Source: JALWSI01 sp964569095 [NCBI: uncultured Aquificales bacterium] (lineage in GTDB: Bacteria > Thermosulfidibacterota > Thermosulfidibacteria > Thermosulfidibacterales). From it: DNA of 26,620 nt. Numbering within the stretch: position 1 is the first letter of the stretch; each line of letters begins with the position of its first letter. Location: assembly GCA_964569095.1 (NCBI GenBank), contig CAZMTB010000171.1, forward strand, positions 1 to 26,620, read 5' to 3'. This document shows, piece by piece, positions 15,709-23,990 of the stretch. Under the pieces are notes generated by a model. That model was not told where the DNA came from. It was given only the letters and a program-made list of their open reading frames with translations, and did no database searches. Made by a program: the position numbers and the translations under genes.

Positions 15709-17463
15709 ATGCCTGAAGCCAACAAGAGCGAGACGAGGTCTGTAGGCGAAGAGAGCTTCTCGTTCCGGCTCCGCATAGGGGACGTTCTAATAAAGAAGGG
15801 GCTGGTGACCCCCGAGCAGGTGGAAGAGGCCCTGGACGTCCAGAAGAGCCTTCCCAAGAGGCTGGGAGACATCCTGGTGGACCTGGGAGCCATATCCCGG
15901 GAGAAGCTGGAGGAGGTGCTCAGGGAGTACAATGCCACCTTAGAGGCCATTTGGGGAGATCCATCCCGGGACATAGAACTCTCCGACCTCGATCAGAGCC
16001 TGGCCAAGAGCTTTCCAGAAAAACTGGCTCGCCTCTTCAAGGTCGTTCCCATCAAGAGGGAAGAGAACATCCTCTACGTGGCAACTGCAGACCTGCTACC
16101 CATCTCCAGTCTGGACTACATCCGGTTCGCAACGGGGTTCACCGTAACCGTGGTCCTCACCTCTGAGGACTTCGTTGATAGCGCCATAGAGTACCTCTAC
16201 GGATCCAGCTCGGAGGTTCTCAAGGAGATCATCGGCGACGAGCATGAAACCCTGGAGGTGTTAGAAGAGGAAGACGTGATCGGCGACGCCGACGAGGCAG
16301 ATCTCGCAAACCAGGCACCGGTGATCCGCCTTGTGAACTACATCATCAGCGACGCCCTCTCCAAGGGTGCCAGCGACATCCACATGGAGCCCTACGAGAA
16401 GCGCTTCAGGGTGCGCTACCGAATAGACGGGGTGCTACACGAGCAAATCGAGGTGCCCTTCAGGCTAAGAGACGCGGTCATCGCCAGGACCAAGATACTC
16501 TCACACATGGACATCGTGGAGAGACGCCTGCCCCAGGACGGTCGTGCCAAGGTGAGAATAAAGGGTAGAGAGGCCGACCTGCGCGTATCCACCATACCCA
16601 CGATCTTCGGGGAGAAGGTGGTTTTGAGGATTCTCGAGAAGGCCAGCCTAACCTTCGATCTGAAGATCCTCGGTTTCAACGAGAGGCAGCTGGAGATGTT
16701 CAACGAGGCAATAGAGCGCCCATACGGAATGGTGCTCATAACCGGACCCACTGGCTCGGGAAAGACCACCACACTCTACTCCGCCCTCTCGAAGATCAAC
16801 AGGCCAGACATCAACATCATGACCATCGAAGACCCGGTGGAGTACAACTTCGAGGGGATAAACCAGATACAGACCAAAGAGGACATCGGCCTAACCTTTG
16901 CCGCAGCCCTCAGGTCCTTCCTTCGGCAGGACCCTGACGTGATCCTGGTGGGAGAGATCAGGGACCTGGAGACCGCAGACATCGCCATCAAGGCCGCCTT
17001 AACGGGACACCTGGTCTTCTCCACCCTTCACACCAACGACGCACCCTCCACGGTGACCCGGTTGGTAGACATGGGAGTAGAGCCCTTTCTCGTCTCCTCC
17101 TCGGTCCACCTGGTGGTAGCCCAGAGACTGGCGAGAAAGATCTGCAAGTACTGCAAGGAGGAGTACAAAGACCCACCCCCGGAGCTCCTGGAGCGGCTGG
17201 GTCTCTCCATGGACGATGGGCCGTTCTACCACGGCAGGGGATGTGCCCGTTGCAACCACACGGGATACAAGGGAAGGGTGGCTTTCTACGAGATCATGCC
17301 CGTCTCTAACACCATAGGGAAGCTGATCGTGCAGAAGGTGTCGGCAGACAGGATCTTCGACCAGGCGTTGGAAGAGGGTTTGGTCACCCTCAGGCAGAGT
17401 GGTATAGAGAAGATGAGAGAGGGAATAACCAGCCCCGAGGAGGTGCTCAGAGTCACCGTTTAG
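15709..17463 (+). CDS. pilB: Type IV pilus assembly ATPase PilB (GspE family) with an MshEN domain
   Basis: PilB is the cytoplasmic hexameric ATPase that powers pilin polymerisation. The 584-residue protein begins with a tandem MshEN-type region (residues 21-74): RIGDVLIKKGLVTPEQVEEA then RLGDILVDLGAISREKLEEV, a fold that binds cyclic di-GMP in some relatives. The C-terminal ATPase has Walker A GPTGSGKTTTL (Lys352), an Asp box (EDPVEYNFEGINQ), Walker B VILVGEIRD, and a His box TGHLVFSTLHTND. Zinc-binding pairs Cys479/Cys482 and Cys512/Cys515 mark the extension ATPase and separate it from PilT. GspE of type II secretion is the alternative, but adjacent pilT favours the pilus. pilT follows after 21 bp. 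No pilC or pilin gene is nearby. Confidence 0.92.
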   Translation: MPEANKSETRSVGEESFSFRLRIGDVLIKKGLVTPEQVEEALDVQKSLPKRLGDILVDLGAISREKLEEVLREYNATLEAIWGDPSRDIELSDLDQSLAKSFPEKLARLFKVVPIKREENILYVATADLLPISSLDYIRFATGFTVTVVLTSEDFVDSAIEYLYGSSSEVLKEIIGDEHETLEVLEEEDVIGDADEADLANQAPVIRLVNYIISDALSKGASDIHMEPYEKRFRVRYRIDGVLHEQIEVPFRLRDAVIARTKILSHMDIVERRLPQDGRAKVRIKGREADLRVSTIPTIFGEKVVLRILEKASLTFDLKILGFNERQLEMFNEAIERPYGMVLITGPTGSGKTTTLYSALSKINRPDINIMTIEDPVEYNFEGINQIQTKEDIGLTFAAALRSFLRQDPDVILVGEIRDLETADIAIKAALTGHLVFSTLHTNDAPSTVTRLVDMGVEPFLVSSSVHLVVAQRLARKICKYCKEEYKDPPPELLERLGLSMDDGPFYHGRGCARCNHTGYKGRVAFYEIMPVSNTIGKLIVQKVSADRIFDQALEEGLVTLRQSGIEKMREGITSPEEVLRVTV

Positions 17464-17484
17464 GGCAGGTTGGGAGGAGTTGAG

Positions 17485-18582
17485 ATGGTTTCTTTGGAAG
17501 ATCTTTTGAGGCAGATGGTTGAGAAGAACGCCACCGACCTTCACATAACCACGGGAAATCCCCCCAGGATGAGGCTCCACGGCGACCTGATGCCCGTTAA
17601 AGGGGTGGATCCCCTGGCACCATCAGACACCCAGAGGCTCTGCTACAGCGTGATGACGGATCTCCAGAAGAAGGTGTTCGAAGAGGAGCACGAGGTGGAC
17701 TTCTCCTTTGGAATCCAGGGGGTGGCCAGGTTCAGGGCAAACGTGTTCAAACAGAGGGGCGCAGTGGCAGGGGCCTTCAGAAGGGTCCCCTACGAGGCGA
17801 TGCCCCTGGAGAAGCTCGGGCTTCCTCCTGTGGTGAACACCTTCGTATCAAAGTCGAAGGGGCTCATCCTGGTTACGGGACCCACCGGCTCAGGAAAGAG
17901 CACCACCCTGGCGGCGCTGATAGACCGCATCAACGAGACCTACTACAAACACATCATAACGGTGGAGGACCCCATTGAGTACCTTCACCCCCACAAGAAG
18001 TGCCTGGTGAACCAGAGGGAGGTGCACTCGGACACCGACTCCTTTGCCAGGGCACTACGGTTCGTGCTCAGGCAAGACCCAGACGTGGTGCTGGTGGGAG
18101 AGATGAGAGACCTGGAGAGCATGAGCGCTGCCCTCACCCTTGCAGAGACGGGACACCTAACCTTCGCCACGCTCCACACGAACTCGGCGGTGGAGACCAT
18201 AAACAGGATAATAGACGCCTTTCCCGCACACCAGCAGCCCCAGATCAGGGCCCAACTCTCCTTCGTCATCGAGGGAATCGTGTGTCAACAGCTCCTGCCC
18301 AAGGCCGACAAGAGCGGTTTGGTACTGGCCTCCGAGGTGCTGGTACCCACCCCCGCCATCAGAAACCTGATACGAGAAGAGAAGCTTCACCAGATCTACT
18401 CGGTGATGCAGGCCGGTCAGATACACCACGGCATGCAGACCATGAACCAGTCCCTTGCCAAGCTCTACGAACAGGGGCTCATAGAGTACGAGGTGGCAGT
18501 ATCGGCCTCTCCCAAGCAGGAGGAGCTCATGGGTATGCTGCAACGCATAACCCCCAACACCAACCTGCCGGGAGGGTTCTGA
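17485..18582 (+). CDS. pilT: Type IV pilus retraction ATPase PilT
   Basis: PilT depolymerises the pilus and so drives twitching motility. The 365-residue protein has the N-terminal PAS-like part (MVSLEDLLRQMVEKNATDLH), Walker A GPTGSGKSTTLAAL (Lys138), Asp box EDPIEYLHPHKKCLVNQREV, Walker B VVLVGEMRDLES, and His box TGHLTFATLHTNSA. Near the end are the PilT signatures AIRNLIRE and GMQTMNQSL. It lacks the zinc cysteines of PilB. The frame opens at a TTG at 17470, but the ATG at 17485 was chosen because GGGAGGAG precedes it at normal spacing. It lies 21 bp after pilB and 3 bp before argH, so it is probably in one transcript with both. Confidence 0.95.
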   Translation: MVSLEDLLRQMVEKNATDLHITTGNPPRMRLHGDLMPVKGVDPLAPSDTQRLCYSVMTDLQKKVFEEEHEVDFSFGIQGVARFRANVFKQRGAVAGAFRRVPYEAMPLEKLGLPPVVNTFVSKSKGLILVTGPTGSGKSTTLAALIDRINETYYKHIITVEDPIEYLHPHKKCLVNQREVHSDTDSFARALRFVLRQDPDVVLVGEMRDLESMSAALTLAETGHLTFATLHTNSAVETINRIIDAFPAHQQPQIRAQLSFVIEGIVCQQLLPKADKSGLVLASEVLVPTPAIRNLIREEKLHQIYSVMQAGQIHHGMQTMNQSLAKLYEQGLIEYEVAVSASPKQEELMGMLQRITPNTNLPGGF

Positions 18583-18585
18583 CCC

Positions 18586-19968
18586 GTGGGAAAGCTCTGG
18601 GGAGGCAGGTTCACTGAAGAGACCGACAGGCTCGTTGAGGAGTTCACCTCCTCCATAGAGTACGACCACCTGTTATTCCGGGAAGACATCGAGGGCAGCA
18701 GGGTTCACTGCCGCATGCTGGTGAAGCAGGGCATCATCTCCAAAGAGGAGGGCGAGGCCATTCTGAAAGGCCTGGACGAGATCGAAGAGGAGATCGCCCA
18801 GGGCAAGCTCCCCTTCAAGGCCGAGTTAGAGGACATCCACATGCACGTGGAACAGAGGCTGAAAGAGAAGATAGGGCCGGTAGGGGGTAAGCTCCACACC
18901 GCCCGCAGCAGGAACGACCAGATTGCCCTGGACTTTCGGCTCTACCTTCTCCGGGAGAAGGAGAGGCTGGTCAACCTGCTGAGGGAGATGCAAGAGGCCC
19001 TTCTGGAACGGGCAGAGGCCAACATAGACCTGGTGATGCCGGGATTCACCCACCTTCAACACGCCCAGCCCGTACTGGTGGCATTCCACCTCCTCGCCTA
19101 CGTGGAGATGTTCCAGAGGGACAAGGAGAGGCTAAGGGACTGGGCCAAAAGGGCATCTCTGTCTCCCCTGGGCTCCTGTGCCCTTGCGGGCACCTCGTTC
19201 CCCGTAGACCGGCACTTCACCTGTCAGGAGCTCGGCCTAAGTGCGCCCACGGGCAACGCCATGGACAGCGTATCCGACAGGGACTTTGCCCTCGAGATGC
19301 TATCCATACTCTCCATAGTGGCGATACACCTGTCTCGCATGGCAGAGGAGATTGTTCTCTGGAGCAGCACAGAGTTCTCCTTTGTCACCCTGCCCGACGG
19401 GTTCTGCACCGGAAGCAGCATCATGCCACAAAAGAAGAACCCCGACGTGGCGGAGCTGGTGAGGGGAAAGACGGGCAGGGTGCTCGGGGCAATGGTCTCC
19501 CTCTTCACCACCATGAAGGGTCTCCCCCTGGCCTACAACCGGGACATGCAGGAGGACAAGGAGCCGCTACTGGACGCGCTGGAGACGGTGAAAGGCTCTT
19601 TGCAGGTGATGTCCGGCATGGTTAGGGGCATCACCTTCAACGGAGAGGTGCTGGAGAAGAGGGCGAGGGAGGGATTCACCACCGCCACAGACCTGGCAGA
19701 CTACCTGGTGAGAAAGGGGGTACCCTTCAGGGATGCCCACGGGGTGGTGGGAAGAATCGTGGCCCACTGCGTGGAGAAGGGCCTTGAACTCGACCAATTA
19801 ACCCTGGAGACCCTGAAGGGATTCTCTCCCCTCATCGAGGAGGACGTCTTCCAGGTGCTGGGAATCAGGGAGTCGGTAAACAGCAGAAACTCCTTCGGGG
19901 GAACCTCCCGGGCCGAAGTAGAGAGACAGATCGCCCGGTGGAAGGAGGTCTTGGGTGAAGAGCAGTAG
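18586..19968 (+). CDS. argH: Argininosuccinate lyase
   Basis: ArgH splits argininosuccinate into arginine and fumarate, the last step of arginine synthesis; it acts as a cytosolic homotetramer. The 460-residue length is typical. Family signatures include the N-terminal KLWGGRF, HTARSRNDQIALDFRLYL, GFTHLQHAQP (His159), and the fumarase/lyase signature GSSIMPQKKNPD, whose Ser277/Ser278 loop holds the catalytic serine. The C-terminal region, with FGGTSRAEVERQI, is also typical. The start is GTG at 18586 with GGGAGG upstream in the pilT end. The gene sits 3 bp after pilT and overlaps the following lipoprotein gene by 14 bp, so it belongs to the long co-directional run. Confidence 0.97.
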   Translation: MGKLWGGRFTEETDRLVEEFTSSIEYDHLLFREDIEGSRVHCRMLVKQGIISKEEGEAILKGLDEIEEEIAQGKLPFKAELEDIHMHVEQRLKEKIGPVGGKLHTARSRNDQIALDFRLYLLREKERLVNLLREMQEALLERAEANIDLVMPGFTHLQHAQPVLVAFHLLAYVEMFQRDKERLRDWAKRASLSPLGSCALAGTSFPVDRHFTCQELGLSAPTGNAMDSVSDRDFALEMLSILSIVAIHLSRMAEEIVLWSSTEFSFVTLPDGFCTGSSIMPQKKNPDVAELVRGKTGRVLGAMVSLFTTMKGLPLAYNRDMQEDKEPLLDALETVKGSLQVMSGMVRGITFNGEVLEKRAREGFTTATDLADYLVRKGVPFRDAHGVVGRIVAHCVEKGLELDQLTLETLKGFSPLIEEDVFQVLGIRESVNSRNSFGGTSRAEVERQIARWKEVLGEEQ

Positions 19969-20953
19969 AGTCCTACTTTTCAGCCTTCTACAAGTTACCA
20001 CAAGCCTGGCGGTGGTGGCCTCCATGCTGGTGATGGGGGGATGCGGCCACAAGGCACCACCCTTGAAGCCCAAACACCGAATACCACAACCCGCCGTGAT
20101 CGAAGAGATAGTGGGAAGGTACGGCGAAGTGATCCTAACCTTTCGCCTGCCCACCCACTACATGAAAGGGGCAAAGATAAAGAGAGACCTGGGATACAAG
20201 GTGTCGAGGTGCCTGGTGGGAGAGTGCAAGAAGGTGGCCAAGGGCAAGGCGTCCCCTGGCTCCCAGGTGGTGGTTAGAGACCTGAAGGCAAGGACGGGCA
20301 TGCTCTACCAGTACCGGATAGAGGTATGGGGCAGGCACGATGCACCGCCCCAGGAAGAGACCTTCCACTACGGCCCACCGCCAGACCCCCCTCTCCACCT
20401 CTCGGCAAGGCCAGGGGAAGGAGAGGTGACCCTGAGCTGGGAGGCACCCTCACCGGGGCTGGGATTCAGGATCTACCGCACCCAGGGTGAGAATCCATTT
20501 GGTCTCCCTCTAAACTCTCAACCCGTCTTCCAAACCCACTACCAAGACCAAAAGGTGACCAACGGAGTGGAGTACAGGTACCAGGTTAGATCCGTGGCCA
20601 AGGTGGAGGGAGGGCTGCTGGAGAGCGCACCCTCACAGGTGGTGAGGGCCACTCCCGTTGACACCACCCCCCCTGCCATTCCCGAAAGCCTCTCGGGAAC
20701 CGTGCTGCAGGGAATGGTCTACCTGGCGTGGTCCCCCAACGGAGAACCAGACCTCGCAGGCTACCGGGTGTACCGCCGGGAGGGAAGGGGCGAAAAGGTG
20801 TTGCTAACGCCCCAGCCCATAACCGCACCCGTCTTCAAGGACAGGGATGCGAAGCCAAGACACACCTACCTCTACTACGTGACGGCGGTGGACAAGAGCG
20901 GAAACGAAAGCCACGCAGCCGTCTTCAGAATAAGGGTTACCAAGGAGGAGTGA
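19955..20953 (+). CDS. Lipoprotein with LptM-like N-terminal motif and fibronectin type III-like domains
   Basis: A 332-residue exported lipoprotein. A hydrophobic signal segment (about 6-27) ends in the lipobox MGGC, with Cys30 as the lipidated residue. The mature N-terminus, CGHKAPPLKP, fits the CGxKGPxxxP pattern of the small outer-membrane lipoprotein LptM (YifL/LppL). After it come about 290 residues with two to three FN3-like beta domains: a divergent one (about 45-135), one at about 142-235 (SARPGEGEVTLSWEAPS) and one at about 240-330 (VYLAWSPNGEPDLAGYRVYR, YYVTAVDKSGNES). GTG start at 19955 with GGAGG 8 bases upstream, overlapping argH by 14 bp and ending 1 bp before lysA. The position next to lysA-dapF is where LptM-like genes sit in gammaproteobacteria. 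The function is inferred, not shown. Confidence 0.85.
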   Translation: MKSSRVLLFSLLQVTTSLAVVASMLVMGGCGHKAPPLKPKHRIPQPAVIEEIVGRYGEVILTFRLPTHYMKGAKIKRDLGYKVSRCLVGECKKVAKGKASPGSQVVVRDLKARTGMLYQYRIEVWGRHDAPPQEETFHYGPPPDPPLHLSARPGEGEVTLSWEAPSPGLGFRIYRTQGENPFGLPLNSQPVFQTHYQDQKVTNGVEYRYQVRSVAKVEGGLLESAPSQVVRATPVDTTPPAIPESLSGTVLQGMVYLAWSPNGEPDLAGYRVYRREGRGEKVLLTPQPITAPVFKDRDAKPRHTYLYYVTAVDKSGNESHAAVFRIRVTKEE

Positions 20954-20954
20954 G

Positions 20955-22232
20955 GTGACAGAGATTCCATGCTACTACCAGAAGGGGGAGCTCTACTGCG
21001 AATCGGTTCCTCTGGAGGTGATCGCAGAGGAGGTGGGCACCCCTTTCTACCTCTACAGCTACAGCCATCTGGTTGAGAGAATAAGGACCTTGAAACAGGC
21101 CTTCTCGGAGATTCCCACCCAGATCCACTTCGCCGTGAAGGCAAACTCCAACATAGCCATACTGCGAATCGTTGCATCGGAAGGATGCGGAATGGACGTG
21201 GTCTCTGCGGGAGAGATCTTCCGATGCATCAGGGCAGGGGCATCTCCCTCGTCCATCGTGTTTGCCGGCGTTGGCAAGCAGGCATGGGAGATGAGGTACG
21301 CCCTGGAGCTGGGCATAGGCTGTTTCAACGTTGAATCAGAGGCAGAGCTAGAAACCCTAAACCAGGTTGCAACGGATATGGGCAAGAGGGCACCGATAGC
21401 GGTAAGGGTGAATCCCGACGTGGATCCAAAGACCCACCCCTACATCTCCACTGGGCTGAAGAAGAGCAAGTTCGGCCTAACTCCAGAAAGGGCAAAGGCC
21501 CTCTACAAAAGGGCGCTGTCCCTGGAAGGCATAGAGATTGTGGGCATCCACTGCCACATCGGATCCCAGATAACCACCGTCTCCCCCTTCAGAAACGCCG
21601 TGGAGAGGGTGGTGGCCCTCGTGGACGAGCTCAGGGATGAGGGAATAGAGATAAGGGATCTGGACATGGGTGGCGGACTGGGCATCAGGTACCACGACGA
21701 GACACCACCCACCCCATCTGAGCTCGCAGAGGCGATAGTGCCCCTGTTGAAGGAGAGGGGGATAAACCTTCACATGGAACCTGGAAGGTGGATCTCGGGC
21801 AACTGCGGTATCCTGGTAACCAGGGTGCTGTTCGAAAAGAGGGGAGAGACGAAGAACTTCCTGGTGGTAGACGCCGCCATGAATGACCTGGCACGCCCCA
21901 GCCTATACCAGGCCTACCACGGCATAATGGTCTCTCCTCAGCGCCAGGGAGAGGGAGAGGTGTGGGACGTGGTGGGACCCATCTGCGAAAGCGGAGACTT
22001 CCTCGCCCAGGACCGAAGGCTTCCCCCCGTTGAGCCAGGGGACCTGCTGGCGGTCTGCTCCGCGGGGGCGTACGGGTTCACCATGTCGTCAAACTACAAC
22101 TCCAGGTGTAGGGTGGCCGAGGTGTTGGTGAAGGGGGAAGTCCACTGGATCATACGGGATAGGGAGGAGTTCGAAGACCTGGTTAGGGGGGAGAAGATTC
22201 CTTCCTTTCTACTCAGCGAGGAGGAGGAATGA
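20955..22232 (+). CDS. lysA: Diaminopimelate decarboxylase
   Basis: LysA decarboxylates meso-diaminopimelate to lysine with PLP. The 425-residue length is typical. The PLP lysine is Lys62 (HFAVKANSN). Other signatures are HCHIGSQ (His201), LDMGGGLGIRY, MEPGRWI (275-281), CESGDFL (Cys344) with the active-site Cys from the partner subunit, and GAYGFTMSSNYNSR near the end. The start is GTG at 20955, one base after the lipoprotein stop, with AAGGAGGAG upstream. The ATG of dapF overlaps its stop by 4 bp. Arginine and ornithine decarboxylases of the same fold lack this context. Confidence 0.96.
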   Translation: MTEIPCYYQKGELYCESVPLEVIAEEVGTPFYLYSYSHLVERIRTLKQAFSEIPTQIHFAVKANSNIAILRIVASEGCGMDVVSAGEIFRCIRAGASPSSIVFAGVGKQAWEMRYALELGIGCFNVESEAELETLNQVATDMGKRAPIAVRVNPDVDPKTHPYISTGLKKSKFGLTPERAKALYKRALSLEGIEIVGIHCHIGSQITTVSPFRNAVERVVALVDELRDEGIEIRDLDMGGGLGIRYHDETPPTPSELAEAIVPLLKERGINLHMEPGRWISGNCGILVTRVLFEKRGETKNFLVVDAAMNDLARPSLYQAYHGIMVSPQRQGEGEVWDVVGPICESGDFLAQDRRLPPVEPGDLLAVCSAGAYGFTMSSNYNSRCRVAEVLVKGEVHWIIRDREEFEDLVRGEKIPSFLLSEEEE

Positions 22233-23047
22233 TAAGGGCCATTCCCTTTGCAAAGCTGACGGGAAGCGGAAACGACTTCATCCTGATAGACAACATGACC
22301 GAGGGTTTCCCCGTTGACCAGCTGAGGGAGATGGTGCCCAAGGTCTGCTCCCGCGCCATGTCGGTAGGGGCAGACGGCCTCATCGTGCTGGTACCCTCCA
22401 AGGACGCCCACTTCCGCTGGAGGTTCTTCAACTCCGACGGATCAGAGGCGGAGATGTGCGGAAACGGCGGGCGCTGCGCTGCCAGGTTCGCCTACGAGAG
22501 GGGAATTGCCCCCCAGAGGCTCACCTTCGCCACCCTGGCGGGGGAGCTGGAGGCAGAGGTGAAAGAGGGGGGCGTGGTGAAGCTACAGCTCACCCCTCCA
22601 AAGGGACTAAAACTGGGGCAAAGGCTTTCCCTGGAGGGAGGAGAGCTGGACTACTCCTTCGTGGACACAGGGGTTCCCCACGTGGTGATTTGGGTGGACG
22701 ACCTGGATGGCGTCCAGGTGAAAGAGCTGGGCAGGGCCATTCGTTTCCACCCAGACTTCTCCCCTGCCGGAACCAACGTAAACTTCGCATCGGTAACCGG
22801 GAAAAACTCCATCTCCATACGCACCTACGAGAGGGGAGTAGAAGACGAGACCCTGGCCTGCGGCACCGGCTCAACCGCCGCGGCCTACATTGGAATAAAG
22901 CAGCAACTGGTAGAACCACCGGTGAAGGTGACCACCAGAAGCGGAGAGGTTCTGCTGGTCTCCTTGGAGGGAGACAGGCTCTTTCTGGAGGGGGGCACCA
23001 GGTGGGTGTACGACGGGGTGATGCACACCGAGGCCTGGGAATGGTGA
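22229..23047 (+). CDS. dapF: Diaminopimelate epimerase
   Basis: DapF converts LL- to meso-diaminopimelate without a cofactor, for lysine and for cell wall. The 272-residue protein carries the two catalytic thiols: Cys77 in NSDGSEAEMCGNGGRC and Cys211 in LACGTGSTAAA. The N-terminal KLTGSGNDFILIDN and the middle GTNVNF are family signatures. The ATG overlaps the lysA stop (ATGA), preceded by GAGGAGGA, which indicates coupled translation. It is followed by a 43-bp gap before dapA that may hold an internal promoter. Confidence 0.96.
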   Translation: MIRAIPFAKLTGSGNDFILIDNMTEGFPVDQLREMVPKVCSRAMSVGADGLIVLVPSKDAHFRWRFFNSDGSEAEMCGNGGRCAARFAYERGIAPQRLTFATLAGELEAEVKEGGVVKLQLTPPKGLKLGQRLSLEGGELDYSFVDTGVPHVVIWVDDLDGVQVKELGRAIRFHPDFSPAGTNVNFASVTGKNSISIRTYERGVEDETLACGTGSTAAAYIGIKQQLVEPPVKVTTRSGEVLLVSLEGDRLFLEGGTRWVYDGVMHTEAWEW

Positions 23048-23057
23048 GGGGCCCGGA

Positions 23058-23066
23058 TGTTAGAAT
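23058..23066 (+). promoter_or_regulatory. Candidate extended -10 promoter before dapA
   Basis: TGTTAGAAT fits the extended -10 form (TGn then TATAAT-like, 5 of 6). It lies in the only sizeable gap inside the lysine gene run, with an expected start about 18 bases before the dapA ATG. No good -35 is present. Confidence 0.3.
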
Positions 23067-23090
23067 TACTTTGAAGAATAGGGGGTTATC

Positions 23091-23981
23091 ATGGCCAGCA
23101 TAGGAGGATCCATAGTTGCAATCGTGACACCGTTCACCAGAGACGGAGCGGTGGACGAGGAGAGGCTGAGAGAGCTCGTGGAGTTTCACATCTCCTCTGG
23201 AACCCACGGCATAGTGCCCTGTGGCACCACCGGGGAGTCTGCAACCCTGAGCCACGAGGAGCACCGGGAGGTGATCAGGATAGTGGTGGACCAGGTGAAG
23301 GGAAGGGTACCAGTGATCGCCGGGGCAGGCTCCAACTCCACGGCGGAGTCGCTCTCCCTGGTGCAGTTTGCCAAAGAGGTCAAGGCAGACGCGGCACTGG
23401 TGATCACTCCCTACTACAACAAGCCCACCCAGGAGGGCCTCTTCCGCCACTACTCGTACCTGGCCAAGGAGGCCGACTTTCCCATGGTGATCTACAACGT
23501 GCCCGGCAGGACCGGGGTAGACATCCTGCCCTCAACCATAGGAAGGCTATCTAAGCTCCCCCAGGTTATAGGGGTTAAGGAGGCCACTGGGTCCATCCGA
23601 AGGGCCACGGAGGTGCTGCTGGCGGTTGAGAAAGAGGATTTCGCACTCCTCTCGGGAGACGACTTCATAGTCTACCCCTTCCTGTGCGTAGGAGGAAAAG
23701 GGGTGATCTCGGTGGTGGCCAACGTTGTGCCAGAGCTCATGGCAGGCCTGGTGAACGCCTTCAACGAGGGCAACCACCAGAGGGCCCTGGAACTGCACAA
23801 CAGGCTGATGCCCATGAGCGAGGCCATGTTCTACGAGACCAACCCCATTCCCGTTAAGACCGCCCTGGGCATGATGGGCAAGATAGAGCCTCATCTGCGG
23901 TTGCCCCTCTGCGAAATGTCCCAGACCAACAAGGAACGCCTCTCAAAGGTGCTGGAGAGCTTTGGACTCCTCCACCACTGA
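23091..23981 (+). CDS. dapA: 4-hydroxy-tetrahydrodipicolinate synthase
   Basis: DapA condenses pyruvate with aspartate semialdehyde, the first committed step of the lysine/diaminopimelate branch. The 296-residue TIM-barrel protein shows the substrate loop CGTTGESATLSHEEH (44-58), ITPYYNKPTQEG, the tyrosine motif IYNVPGRTG (Tyr135) and Schiff-base Lys163 in VIGVKEATGS. The ATG at 23091 follows AGGGGGTT as ribosome binding site. dapB starts 9 bp after its stop. Other members of the same lyase fold (NanA, KDG aldolase) are unlikely given the dapB and dapF neighbours. Confidence 0.96.
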   Translation: MASIGGSIVAIVTPFTRDGAVDEERLRELVEFHISSGTHGIVPCGTTGESATLSHEEHREVIRIVVDQVKGRVPVIAGAGSNSTAESLSLVQFAKEVKADAALVITPYYNKPTQEGLFRHYSYLAKEADFPMVIYNVPGRTGVDILPSTIGRLSKLPQVIGVKEATGSIRRATEVLLAVEKEDFALLSGDDFIVYPFLCVGGKGVISVVANVVPELMAGLVNAFNEGNHQRALELHNRLMPMSEAMFYETNPIPVKTALGMMGKIEPHLRLPLCEMSQTNKERLSKVLESFGLLHH

Positions 23982-23990
23982 GGAAGAGCC

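Noticed and set aside
22590-23450. 286-codon minus-strand frame across dapF and dapA
   Set aside because: It is antisense to two clearly identified genes and crosses their border, with a Pro/Arg-rich translation and no family signature.
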